This document shows positions 1 to 6,299 of a stretch of 6,299 nucleotides of DNA, piece by piece. The notes below the pieces were generated by a model. The model did no database searches. It was not told the DNA's origin and saw only the letters and a program-made list of their open reading frames with translations. The stretch is from Anaerolineae bacterium. GTDB taxonomy: Bacteria; Chloroflexota; Anaerolineae; B4-G1; SLSP01. Position numbers and translations under genes: made by a program. Location of the stretch: NCBI GenBank assembly GCA_016934645.1, contig JAFGSL010000225.1, forward strand, positions 1 through 6,299, given 5' to 3'. Position 1 is the stretch's first letter; every line of letters starts with the position of its first letter.

Positions 1-3000
1 TGAAGACGTCCTCTACCGTTGCGGCATCCGTAATCTGCTGCGCGATGCGATACAACATGCGGGTCTCAGCGAGCGAGCTTTGCGAGCGGTCATACAGGTC
101 GGCGCTTTCGAGCATATTCGCCAGTTGCGTCGCCATAAGTTCCAGCGTCGAAACCAGTTCGGTGGTGAAGACGAAGCGCTGGCTACTCTCGATGCTGAGC
201 GCGCCGTTGATCTGACCACGGCTTTTGAGCGGCAGCGCGATTGCCGAGCGCACGTCAGGCAACAGCGGGTTATCGAAGTACAACGGGTCGCGCGTCACAT
301 CCTGCGCGATGCGGGGCCGGTCATTGAGGATTGACCAGCCGATCATCGACGTATCGTCTACACGCACGCGTTGACCCATGCGCAACAGTTTTTCGCCCAT
401 ATCCCCGGTTCCCGACTGCAAGACGGCCCACTCGCCGTCTTCGTCGAGCATGAAAAGGCTAACATAGTAAAAGCCGAAACGTTTCTTGAAGAAATCAACC
501 GATTGTCTGAGTAAATCCTCACGTTCCGCCAAGCCCGTCGCCAGGTTAGCAAAGTCCACGGCAGCCGTTAGTTGCTCGGTGCGCGCTTCAGATAGCTGTA
601 GTAGCTTCTGGTTAGAAAGCACCACTGCGGCCTGGTCGGCAATACTGTTGTAGAGACGTATGTCCTGCTCCGAAGGATGGTATGGCTCGGAGAAACGAAT
701 CCGTAACAGACCAATCTCGCCGCCGGTACCGACACCCACGGTTGACAGTCGCGCTATCACAATTGCCCGCACACCCTGCCGCAGGTAGAGCGCCTGGATG
801 TCGGGGTCTATGTCGGTAGTGGCTGTCATATCTTCGCAGATGAACAGTTGCTCGCCAGGTGGGAGCAGTTGCAGGGCCGGGAATTCGTTCACCGGGATGC
901 GCTGCCCCACTTCCATCATCTTCACCGCCGGGCTGCTGCTCCACGAACTGACGATTTCCAGCAGGCTATTCTCTTCGCCGGTCTCCGGGTCAGGGGTGAA
1001 CATAGCAATTTCAGCCCAGGCAAACTCGGAGACGATGGTATGCCCGACGATAGCACGCAGCACGGTCTCGTAGCTAGTCGCTTCGGCGAGGGCGCTGGTG
1101 GCTTCGTAAAGGGTGCGTGACTCCCCGGCGCTCTCCTGAGCGCGTTGGAGCAGGTTGGCGCGCTCGATGGCGGAGGCAACTTGGGCCGCTACCTGTCCCA
1201 AGACGGGCATCAGTTCGGGACGGGAGAATGCGCTGATCTGGCTGCTCTCCAGGTTCAACGTCCCCAGGATGCGCGTACCCAGTTGCAAAGGCAAGATGGC
1301 CCGGGAGAGCATCCCCGCCGACACCAGACGGCCATCTTCCCAAAAACGGGGATTGATACGGATATCTTCCTGGATGAACGGATTGCCCTGCTCCACCACC
1401 AGCGCGTAGCCGGTCTCTTCGCGCAGGTCGATGGCGCTCCATTCTTCGACATCGACGGCATCACCGGCCGGGTCGCCCAGGAAATGTAGCGCGCGGTTGA
1501 CGTCGTAGCCAACGATGGACATCGAATCTACCGGAATGAACGCTTGCAAGCGATCGCGCAATTCGGCTTGCACGGCGACGACGTTGTCGGTGGCATTCAG
1601 GAAGGCGGCGACTTCTTGCAGGAAGCGCACTTCGCGCTCACGGGCACGGGCTTCACGCAACGCGTTCTGCGACTGATCGATCAACAGGCGGTTCTCCAAC
1701 GCCAGCGACAACTGCTCGCGCACCGCTTCGATGACGGCGACGTTGTCGTCGGTCCATTCGCGGGCGCTGTGCGGTTCCTCGAAGCTCAAGAAGCCCACCG
1801 GTTCGCTACGCACGTCAAAGGGCGCAACCAAGAGCGCACCATCGCCGCCATCGCCGCCGCTACGGGTGATCAATTGCCCACCCCAGTATTCATCGGGGGC
1901 GGTAAACTGGTCACCAGACACAGGAGAAACCTCGTTAAGGTCATAGGTAAAACCAAATACATCCTGTTTGGCGACATAGCCTTCCCACATGTCCAGGGCG
2001 TAACGCTGTTGCAGGCGTTGTAACTCTTCGAGGCTGGCTTGCGATTCCGCGAAGAGCCGCGCGTTCCCCACCGCCGTCGCCAACTGATCCGCCATTGTCT
2101 GCAGGATCGTGACGTCTTCTCTTGAGTAGGCAGCGACTTCAGTGGATTGAATGCTGACCGCGCCAATGACGACGTTGCGACTGATCAAGGGCAACGCCAA
2201 TTCAGAGTGCGTATCGGGCAAAAGAGGATTGTCGAAACGATACATTTCCTTACCGACATCCATGGCAATGCGTGGAGCGGCGGCAGAAACACACTGGCCA
2301 ATCATCGAGTCGCCGCCTACCTGTAAGCGATGCCCTTGCGCCATCATCGTACGCCCGGCTTCACCGGTGCCGGCATAGAGCACGGCCCACCGGCCGGAGT
2401 CATCCACCATGTAGGTACTCACATAGTAATAGTTGAAGCGTTCAAGGATCAGTTCCGCGACCTCAGCCAGCAAGGCTTCCTCGTCCAACATCGAAGCAGC
2501 GTAACGCGAGACCTCCAGCGCCGTCTCCATATGCTCGGCGCGGCGCTCGCGCTCGCGCAAGAGGATGTAGCGATCTAGACCCGTTGCCACTTCATCGATC
2601 AGTGTGCGCACAAAGACCTGGACATAGCGCGTCGGTAAATTCTCCACGGGATTTTCACTATAAAATGTCAAAAATCCCAGCAACCGATTCCGGGCGCTGA
2701 GTGGCGCCATGATCATGCTCCGGTATCCCTGCTGAAGCAAATACTGGTGCAATTCTTCCGGGATGCTGGTCTCAGTGGATAGATCGTTGAAAACAGAGAT
2801 CGCGCCGGATGTCTGCGCCCGCCGCGTCTGCTGCGTATCGCCGAAAAACCGCGTCAAAAGCTCGTGATTTACGCCGACATTTTTCTGCTGGCGGAATTCC
2901 GAGCCGCCGTTATGCCCGATGACGCCATAAATGTCCTGTATCAACGGTGTACCGTCCACGTCCCAATGGGTAAAATAACGCAGAGACACCCCCTCCATGC

Positions 3001-4330
3001 CAATAAACTCACCAACCTGGGCCGCTGCGCGTGTGATCGCCTCAACGGACTGCGCCTCGTTGATGGCCACGCTCACTTCGGTCTGCATCTCACTCTCGGT
3101 CAGCGAGGTGTTGAGTTGCTCGAAAAGACGCGCGTTTTGGATGGCGTTGGCTAACTGGTCGGCCACGGTTTGCAGGATGATGACGTCGGCCTCAGAAAAG
3201 ATACGGATTTTGCTCGACTGGATCGATATCGCGCCGATCATCTGGTTGCGGCTAATGAGCGGCAGAGCAATCTCCGCCGTGGTGTCGGGAAGAAGTGGGT
3301 TGACGTAGCGCACAGCGGTTTCTACACGCTCAGGGAGCTGCGGCCGGGCCTCCGACACACAGCGGCCGATCATCGAATCACTGCCCACGGGAAAGCCATG
3401 TTTGTTTTCCAGCATGACACGACCAGCTTCTCCGGATCCGGCGCGTAGGGCCACCCAGCGCCTTGTTTCGTCGACCAGGAAAATGCCGATGTAGTACAGG
3501 GCAAAACGCTCACGGACCAGTTCCACGGCCCGCGGAAGAAGTTCGTTCAGATCGATGATCGACGAAGCCGCGCGCGCCACTTCCGCCGCCGTCTGGAATT
3601 GGGCGGCACGCTGTGCGTTTTCGGCGCGGGCCGATTCCTCGGAGAGATAAGCGCGCCGCCGCGCCAGTAGCGCTACCGTTGGACGCAACAAACGGCGCAG
3701 GACGAACTGCTCGGACGCCGACAGGGGGTAAGGTTTGGCCCATTGCAACACGATCACGCCTTGCAAATGCCCCCCGCTCAACATCGGTAACACCATCAAC
3801 GTTTGTATTCCGTTCGCGGCAGCCCATTCGCGCAAGTCGGTGTCCACCTTGGGCGCTTGCTGAACGTCCACTGCGTAGAAAATTCTGCCAGGGTCTTCTG
3901 CCCACAGATGCGTCAATGGGAGGTGATCTGGCGGCAGCGGTTTGTTGAGCGCAGGATCATCGACTTGAATGCCGCCATCGTACCAAGATGCGACGACTTG
4001 CGTGGTTGGCGCGCGCGTTGCCGACGCATCATCAGGCGTAGTGTCTTCGGCATCAACGTGCGCGTAGAGCAACCAGGCTGTGAGATGTGCGGGGTCGCGC
4101 ACAGCCAGGATGAACACATCCAACATCTCGGCCTCGCTGGTGGTCTCAAAGAGCGCGGATTCGACGACACTCAACGTCTCCAACTGCTCAGCGTGGCGCT
4201 GTGCCTGTTCGTAGCGCTGCTCCAGGGAATCTGATGGATGCTGGCGCGAGTCGTGTTCGCTCTCAACGGATTCATCCACCGGAGGCAAGACCTGGGCCAG
4301 TTCTTCTTTGCGCTTTTCTTTATCTTTCAT
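1..4330 (-). CDS. Giant multi-GAF sensory protein (gene A), 3' end outside the window
   Basis: An uninterrupted reading frame of 1443 codons runs from an ATG to the left edge, so the C-terminus is missing. GAF-like modules, by visible residue: A1 about 44-226 (divergent), A2 243-406 (canonical), A3 411-590 (divergent), A4 603-763 (canonical), A5 764-888 (short, lacking the usual first helix and strand), A6 899-1065, A7 1072-1243 (divergent), A8 1256-1416 (canonical), and the start of A9 from 1420. The canonical modules share G-[ST]-G-[ED]-x-G, S-M-I-G, N-P-L-L-P-D, I/L-A-L-P-L and, in A2 and A4, A-D-Q-L-A. Helical linkers rich in E, R, A and Q join the modules. The leader (residues 1-43) is highly charged; no signal peptide or membrane span is visible, so the protein is probably cytosolic. 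GAF modules bind small ligands or form dimers; no ligand can be assigned here. No kinase, GGDEF or DNA-binding domain appears before the edge, but one could lie beyond it. The ATG is chosen because it follows GAGGTG and an in-frame TGA (4360-4358) lies upstream. Existence of the gene is near certain; its role is inferred. Confidence 0.95.
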   Translation of the reverse strand, partial: MKDKEKRKEELAQVLPPVDESVESEHDSRQHPSDSLEQRYEQAQRHAEQLETLSVVESALFETTSEAEMLDVFILAVRDPAHLTAWLLYAHVDAEDTTPDDASATRAPTTQVVASWYDGGIQVDDPALNKPLPPDHLPLTHLWAEDPGRIFYAVDVQQAPKVDTDLREWAAANGIQTLMVLPMLSGGHLQGVIVLQWAKPYPLSASEQFVLRRLLRPTVALLARRRAYLSEESARAENAQRAAQFQTAAEVARAASSIIDLNELLPRAVELVRERFALYYIGIFLVDETRRWVALRAGSGEAGRVMLENKHGFPVGSDSMIGRCVSEARPQLPERVETAVRYVNPLLPDTTAEIALPLISRNQMIGAISIQSSKIRIFSEADVIILQTVADQLANAIQNARLFEQLNTSLTESEMQTEVSVAINEAQSVEAITRAAAQVGEFIGMEGVSLRYFTHWDVDGTPLIQDIYGVIGHNGGSEFRQQKNVGVNHELLTRFFGDTQQTRRAQTSGAISVFNDLSTETSIPEELHQYLLQQGYRSMIMAPLSARNRLLGFLTFYSENPVENLPTRYVQVFVRTLIDEVATGLDRYILLRERERRAEHMETALEVSRYAASMLDEEALLAEVAELILERFNYYYVSTYMVDDSGRWAVLYAGTGEAGRTMMAQGHRLQVGGDSMIGQCVSAAAPRIAMDVGKEMYRFDNPLLPDTHSELALPLISRNVVIGAVSIQSTEVAAYSREDVTILQTMADQLATAVGNARLFAESQASLEELQRLQQRYALDMWEGYVAKQDVFGFTYDLNEVSPVSGDQFTAPDEYWGGQLITRSGGDGGDGALLVAPFDVRSEPVGFLSFEEPHSAREWTDDNVAVIEAVREQLSLALENRLLIDQSQNALREARAREREVRFLQEVAAFLNATDNVVAVQAELRDRLQAFIPVDSMSIVGYDVNRALHFLGDPAGDAVDVEEWSAIDLREETGYALVVEQGNPFIQEDIRINPRFWEDGRLVSAGMLSRAILPLQLGTRILGTLNLESSQISAFSRPELMPVLGQVAAQVASAIERANLLQRAQESAGESRTLYEATSALAEATSYETVLRAIVGHTIVSEFAWAEIAMFTPDPETGEENSLLEIVSSWSSSPAVKMMEVGQRIPVNEFPALQLLPPGEQLFICEDMTATTDIDPDIQALYLRQGVRAIVIARLSTVGVGTGGEIGLLRIRFSEPYHPSEQDIRLYNSIADQAAVVLSNQKLLQLSEARTEQLTAAVDFANLATGLAEREDLLRQSVDFFKKRFGFYYVSLFMLDEDGEWAVLQSGTGDMGEKLLRMGQRVRVDDTSMIGWSILNDRPRIAQDVTRDPLYFDNPLLPDVRSAIALPLKSRGQINGALSIESSQRFVFTTELVSTLELMATQLANMLESADLYDRSQSSLAETRMLYRIAQQITDAATVEDVF
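83..1117 (-). repeat. Two-GAF unit 3 of gene A (modules A7 + A8)
   Basis: This is the third divergent-plus-canonical pair, about 345 residues, separated from unit 2 by the short module A5 and module A6. A7 ends with R-Q-G-V-R-A-I-V-I-A-R-L. A8 carries F-G-F-Y-Y-V-S-L-F, G-T-G-D-M-G, T-S-M-I-G-W-S, N-P-L-L-P-D-V and M-A-T-Q-L-A. It is more diverged than units 1 and 2; the residue after the S-M-I-G-x step is serine here, where A2 and A4 have cysteine. Confidence 0.6.
1667..2041 (-). other. Short (half-size) GAF-like module A5 inside gene A
   Basis: Residues 764-888 make only about 125 residues against 160-180 for the neighbouring modules. The segment starts with a helix (L-Q-R-L-Q-Q-R-Y-A-L-D-M-W-E), then goes almost directly to the second half of a GAF fold: A-L-L-V-A-P-F, V-G-F-L-S-F and a final helix ending in L-S-L-A-L-E-N-R-L-L. 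Segments of this form, with a Q-R-Y...W helix, are familiar to me from Chloroflexota poly-GAF proteins, so this is probably a recurring module type rather than a deletion. The frame is intact across it. Confidence 0.6.
1841..1858. repeat. 9-base in-frame tandem duplication within module A5
   Basis: The plus strand carries atcgccgcc twice in a row. In gene A it encodes G-G-D-G-G-D (residues 825-830), a loop just before the A-L-L-V-A-P-F strand of the short module A5. The exact in-frame repeat points to replication slippage in a tolerant surface loop. Confidence 0.7.
2042..3100 (-). repeat. Two-GAF unit 2 of gene A (modules A3 + A4)
   Basis: This is the second copy of the divergent-plus-canonical GAF pair, about 353 residues. 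A3 ends with Q-Q-G-Y-R-S-M-I-M-A-P-L, matching A-N-G-I-Q-T-L-M-V-L-P-M in A1. A4 carries Y-Y-Y-V-S-T-Y, G-T-G-E-A-G-R, D-S-M-I-G-Q-C, N-P-L-L-P-D-T and A-D-Q-L-A-T-A-V-G-N-A-R-L-F, the closest match to A2. The copy remains similar in DNA: plus-strand 2161-2220 and 3231-3290 can be aligned by eye without gaps. Part of A3 is AT-richer than the rest. Confidence 0.65.
3113..4201 (-). repeat. Two-GAF unit 1 of gene A (modules A1 + A2)
   Basis: This is a protein-level repeat of about 363 residues: a divergent GAF ending in a [QR]-G/N-G-[IY]-x-[TS]-[LM]-type strand, then a canonical GAF. The canonical half carries F-A-L-Y-Y-I-G-I-F, S-M-I-G-R-C, N-P-L-L-P-D-T and A-D-Q-L-A-N-A-I-Q-N-A-R-L-F. The same order and similar length recur at 2042-3100 and 83-1117. 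Boundaries were set by eye and may be off by ten or more residues. Confidence 0.65.
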
Positions 4331-4333
4331 CGT

Positions 4334-4339
4334 CACCTC
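4334..4339 (-). promoter_or_regulatory. Ribosome binding site of gene A
   Basis: The minus strand reads GAGGTGACG directly before the ATG at 4330. The GAGG core leaves five bases to the start, a normal spacing. An in-frame GTG (4336-4334) overlaps this site and is therefore an unlikely start, and an in-frame TGA lies at 4360-4358. This fixes the ATG at 4330 as the best start. Confidence 0.65.
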
Positions 4340-4363
4340 AAACAGCCATTCCCACCATCAAAA

Positions 4364-4391
4364 TGTATACGGCGCACGCGGCTGCACCTAA
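4364..4391 (-). promoter_or_regulatory. Weak sigma70-like promoter candidate before gene A
   Basis: On the minus strand TTAGGT (4391-4386) and TATACA (4369-4364) are separated by 16 bases. The -10 element matches TATAAT at four of six positions, but the -35 element is poor. A start about seven bases further on would give a leader of roughly 25-30 bases before the ATG. Such a pair can occur by chance. Confidence 0.2.
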
Positions 4392-4408
4392 CGTGTTCGA
4401 CGTGTTCA
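4391..4408. repeat. 9-base tandem direct repeat across the stop codon of gene B
   Basis: The plus strand reads acgtgttcg followed directly by acgtgttca: two copies differing only in the last base. The second copy includes the TGA of gene B (4408-4406). It could be a small slippage duplication or a half-site pair for a regulator; there is no further evidence for either. Confidence 0.5.
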
Positions 4409-6299
4409 GGCACGATCATCACCGGCCTTCTCGTCTTCCGAAGCCTGCGGCGGACGGAATTGGATGATGTTACGCGGTGTGGCAAAGGCGCGACCCAATT
4501 CGCGCACGGCAGCCTGCAACACCCCCTGAACATCCGGCGCAGCCTGGATGCGCTCGGTGATTTCACGGATCATCCGCTCGCGGTTGACGCGCGCCTCAAT
4601 CGTGAGCAGTTGTAGACGGTTCTGCGCAGCGATGGCCGCCTGCTGCGACAGGCTTTCCAACCGGCGGCGCTCCTGTTCAGAGAAGCGCACTTGCTCCGGG
4701 TACAGCGCGTTCAAGAAACCGATGCGCTGCCCGCTGGCGATCAGCGGCACAAAGAGAACGCTCCTCGCACCGTAGAGGCGGAAGAACAACGCGCGATTCC
4801 GCCGTGTGAAGCGCGTGTCGTGCTCGGCGTCCTCAATGAGCGTCAAACCGGGGTCACGCGCTATCACGCGCGCCAGAGGGAACTCATCCACACGGTAACG
4901 CTCGCGCATCACGTCGATCCCGGTCATCGTCCAGTAAGCCACCACCTCGGCATAATCTGGCTCCTGCGTATCCGTCCACGGGCGGTTGAAAAGTTGCAGG
5001 GAGACGTGATGCGCGCCTTCACCCAACGCGGTGTGCGCGCGTACCACGTTGAGGATGCCGTCGTAGGTTTGCGCCAGGTTCAGTTCGGCGCTACCGCGAT
5101 AGAGGGCCTCGGTCTCGGTGCGCGAAGCCTGCACTTCCTCGAAGACCCGTTCACGGGCGATGGTGTTGGAGAGCGTGGCGGCGGCGGTTTGCATCGCCAC
5201 GATTTCCTCTTCCTCCCAGGTGATGTCGCCATCAGCGCGGCCCAGCAGGATAATGTTGGGATAGAGGGCCTCGCCGCGCACGGTCAATGCCAGCAGGGTG
5301 TTGAATCCGAGCATCTGCATCAATTCCCGTTCCTCGTCGTGGAGAGCATCGGGCTGGAGCGCCAGATAAGGTTTCCCGATAAGTTCATCGGCCCAGCGTT
5401 GCACTCGTTCAAGTGGGACGTGAAGCAACTGTGGGGCAACAGAAACATCGGCTGAAGCCGCCGACCACATCGCCCGTGACTGCCAGTGCGAGGCGCTCTC
5501 GTCTCCGTCACCCGCGGCAACAACCGCGAGAGTGGCGTCTTCGATCGCGTAATACTCCAGATAAAGCACCCCTGCAGCGCCGGAGGCTTCACCGAGCAGA
5601 CGTAGCACGTCGGAGACAGCGTCGGTGCCACGCTCGGTTAACAGGGCTGCCGCCTGCGAGACGTTGGCCTGGTAACGCGCCTGCCGGCGCACCACGCTCA
5701 ACGCCGCTTCCGTGCGGTCAAATTGCAGCGCATTCTGGATCGCCGAAGAGACCTGCGTCGCCAGGAACTCCAGCAGGTTCAACTCACGCTCACCGAACTG
5801 GTTCGCTTCCGCCCCGCTGATGAGCACCGCGCCCAAAACGTCCTCGCCGACGCGCAACGGCACGCCCATGCGTGAGAGTAACCCGCTTTCGGCCAGATGG
5901 CGACTGTTCTCCCGTGCGTCTTCCCGTGTATCCTGGATGATCAAGCCCTCGCGCGTCTCCATAATCACTTCGGCCAGACCACCAGAGCTAGGCGCGGCCC
6001 CGGTCTGACTGATCAAGGTATGCTCCATTGAGTCCGCACTACGACCGGACACAAACACGTCAGTGGCAGGGTCACGCAGATAGACGACAGCGTGCGGGAC
6101 ATCGAAGATGCGCCGGGTCCAGTCGGCGGCGCGATCCAGCAGTTGCCCCATATCGCGGATCGGGAGCAGGTCGATGCCGGCTTGTGAGAGCAGCGAGAAT
6201 TCCTCGGCGCGGCGTTGAGCGTCTTTGTTCAACCGGGCGTTATCCAACGCCGCCGCCGCCTGCTGCGCGAAGAGGTTAGCCAACCGCGCTTCGCGGTCA
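4406..6299 (-). CDS. Multi-GAF sensory protein (gene B), 5' end outside the window
   Basis: The frame is open to the right edge and ends at TGA (4408-4406), showing 630 residues. It opens inside the last helix of a GAF module (A-x-Q-x-A-A-A-A-L-D-N-A-R-L, visible residues 7-23), so the TTG at 6283 is an internal leucine, not a start. Then come GAF-like modules B2 (about 34-195, with S-G-L-L-S-R-M-G-V-P-L and L-x-F-L-A-T-Q), B3 (about 205-385, more divergent) and B4 (about 395-565, with N-R-P-W-T-D, L-I-E-D and V-P-L-I). The end (about 570-612) resembles only the first helices and strand of another GAF, followed by an acidic tail. From memory, a B4-like module followed by such a half module is a common natural ending of Chloroflexota GAF proteins, so I do not call the 3' end broken. 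No enzyme or DNA-binding domain, membrane span or cysteine is visible. It lies 75 bases upstream of gene A in the same direction, which suggests co-transcription and related function. The N-terminal part, which could hold membrane or HAMP segments, is not in the window. Confidence 0.94.
   Translation of the reverse strand, partial: DREARLANLFAQQAAAALDNARLNKDAQRRAEEFSLLSQAGIDLLPIRDMGQLLDRAADWTRRIFDVPHAVVYLRDPATDVFVSGRSADSMEHTLISQTGAAPSSGGLAEVIMETREGLIIQDTREDARENSRHLAESGLLSRMGVPLRVGEDVLGAVLISGAEANQFGERELNLLEFLATQVSSAIQNALQFDRTEAALSVVRRQARYQANVSQAAALLTERGTDAVSDVLRLLGEASGAAGVLYLEYYAIEDATLAVVAAGDGDESASHWQSRAMWSAASADVSVAPQLLHVPLERVQRWADELIGKPYLALQPDALHDEERELMQMLGFNTLLALTVRGEALYPNIILLGRADGDITWEEEEIVAMQTAAATLSNTIARERVFEEVQASRTETEALYRGSAELNLAQTYDGILNVVRAHTALGEGAHHVSLQLFNRPWTDTQEPDYAEVVAYWTMTGIDVMRERYRVDEFPLARVIARDPGLTLIEDAEHDTRFTRRNRALFFRLYGARSVLFVPLIASGQRIGFLNALYPEQVRFSEQERRRLESLSQQAAIAAQNRLQLLTIEARVNRERMIREITERIQAAPDVQGVLQAAVRELGRAFATPRNIIQFRPPQASEDEKAGDDRA
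4463..4591 (-). other. C-terminal half-GAF segment of gene B
   Basis: The last 43 or so folded residues of B (N-R-E-R-M-I-R-E-I-T-E-R-I-Q, then V-L-Q-A-A-V-R-E-L-G-R-A-F and a short strand) look like the opening helices and first strand of a GAF module and then stop. None of the three frames of the following gap continues the fold, so a simple frameshift is not supported. The same kind of ending is, from memory, frequent in related proteins. Confidence 0.6.

Larger units (their letters stand above)
4331..4405. other. Intergenic gap between genes B and A
   Basis: These 75 bases separate the stop of B from the ATG of A. The gap holds the Shine-Dalgarno-like site of A, a weak promoter-like pair and part of a short direct repeat. 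There is no stem followed by a T-run on the minus strand, so nothing suggests that transcription of B ends here. Co-transcription of B and A is the simplest reading, with a possible weak internal promoter. Confidence 0.8.

Noticed and set aside
1841..1858. G-G-D-G-G-D as a possible GGDEF diguanylate cyclase motif
   Set aside because: It is a 9-base tandem duplication in a loop of a GAF-like module; there is no E-F after G-G-D and no surrounding cyclase fold.
1544..2023. Plus-strand ORF of 159 residues
   Set aside because: It is antisense to modules A5 and A6 of gene A, where the minus-strand frame clearly encodes GAF motifs; no domain is recognised in it.
3510..3905. Minus-strand ORF of 131 residues in another frame
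   Set aside because: It overlaps gene A in a shifted frame, is rich in Arg and Gly, and has no domain; it is a frame shadow.
4331..4408. Terminator between genes B and A
   Set aside because: No stable stem followed by a T-run can be found on the minus strand; the repeated element there is direct, not inverted.
4691..5455. Plus-strand ORF of 254 residues
   Set aside because: It lies wholly opposite the GAF-coding frame of gene B, shows no recognisable domain, and is the kind of antisense opening expected opposite GC-rich coding DNA.
4406..6283. Gene B starting at the TTG at 6283
   Set aside because: The frame continues upstream to the window edge, and the residues around the TTG form the final helix of a GAF module, so this leucine is internal.
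1..6299. CRISPR array, tRNA, rRNA or mobile element
   Set aside because: Both strands are occupied by continuous GAF-coding frames except for 75 bases; no repeat-spacer pattern, cloverleaf or transposase motif was seen. The repeats present are diverged protein-domain repeats.

Overview
The window is almost wholly coding, and all of the coding is on the minus strand. It holds parts of two very large, adjacent, same-direction genes built from strings of GAF-type sensory modules. The upstream gene (B, 6299 to 4406) enters from the right edge already inside a GAF module, shows 630 codons and ends at a TGA. After a 75-base gap the downstream gene (A) starts at an ATG at 4330 and stays open without a stop to the left edge, giving 1443 visible codons with its 3' end outside the window. 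No RNA gene, insertion sequence, CRISPR array or plus-strand gene can be supported; the longer plus-strand and off-frame ORFs are shadows of these two genes.

Layout: gene B shows the tail of one GAF module, three full GAF-like modules and a C-terminal half module that seems to be its natural end. The gap 4405-4331 carries a 9-base direct repeat across B's stop codon, a weak promoter-like pair, and a Shine-Dalgarno-like GAGGTG before gene A. Gene A begins with a short charged cytosolic leader, then runs through eight GAF-like modules (one of them short) and enters a ninth at the edge. Three pairs of modules in A have the same order, a divergent GAF followed by a canonical GAF carrying an S-M-I-G block and an N-P-L-L-P-D block. 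They look like copies of one two-domain unit of about 1.05 kb.

Organism: poly-GAF proteins with these blocks, with helical linkers and no enzyme domain for over a thousand residues, are from memory most typical of Chloroflexota (Chloroflexus/Roseiflexus and Anaerolineae relatives), with similar modules in Cyanobacteria. The moderately high GC fits but does not prove this; no database search was done.

Function: both products are probably soluble signalling proteins, possibly co-transcribed and perhaps working together as scaffolds or sensors. No histidine kinase, GGDEF, EAL, SpoIIE, cyclase or DNA-binding output domain is visible, and no transmembrane segment. The ligands cannot be read from the sequence. 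Only three cysteines occur in the 1443 residues of A and none in the 630 of B, which argues against covalent bilin binding in the visible part. The system is unusual in size and repetition, but I do not see clear evidence for a new kind of biological system.
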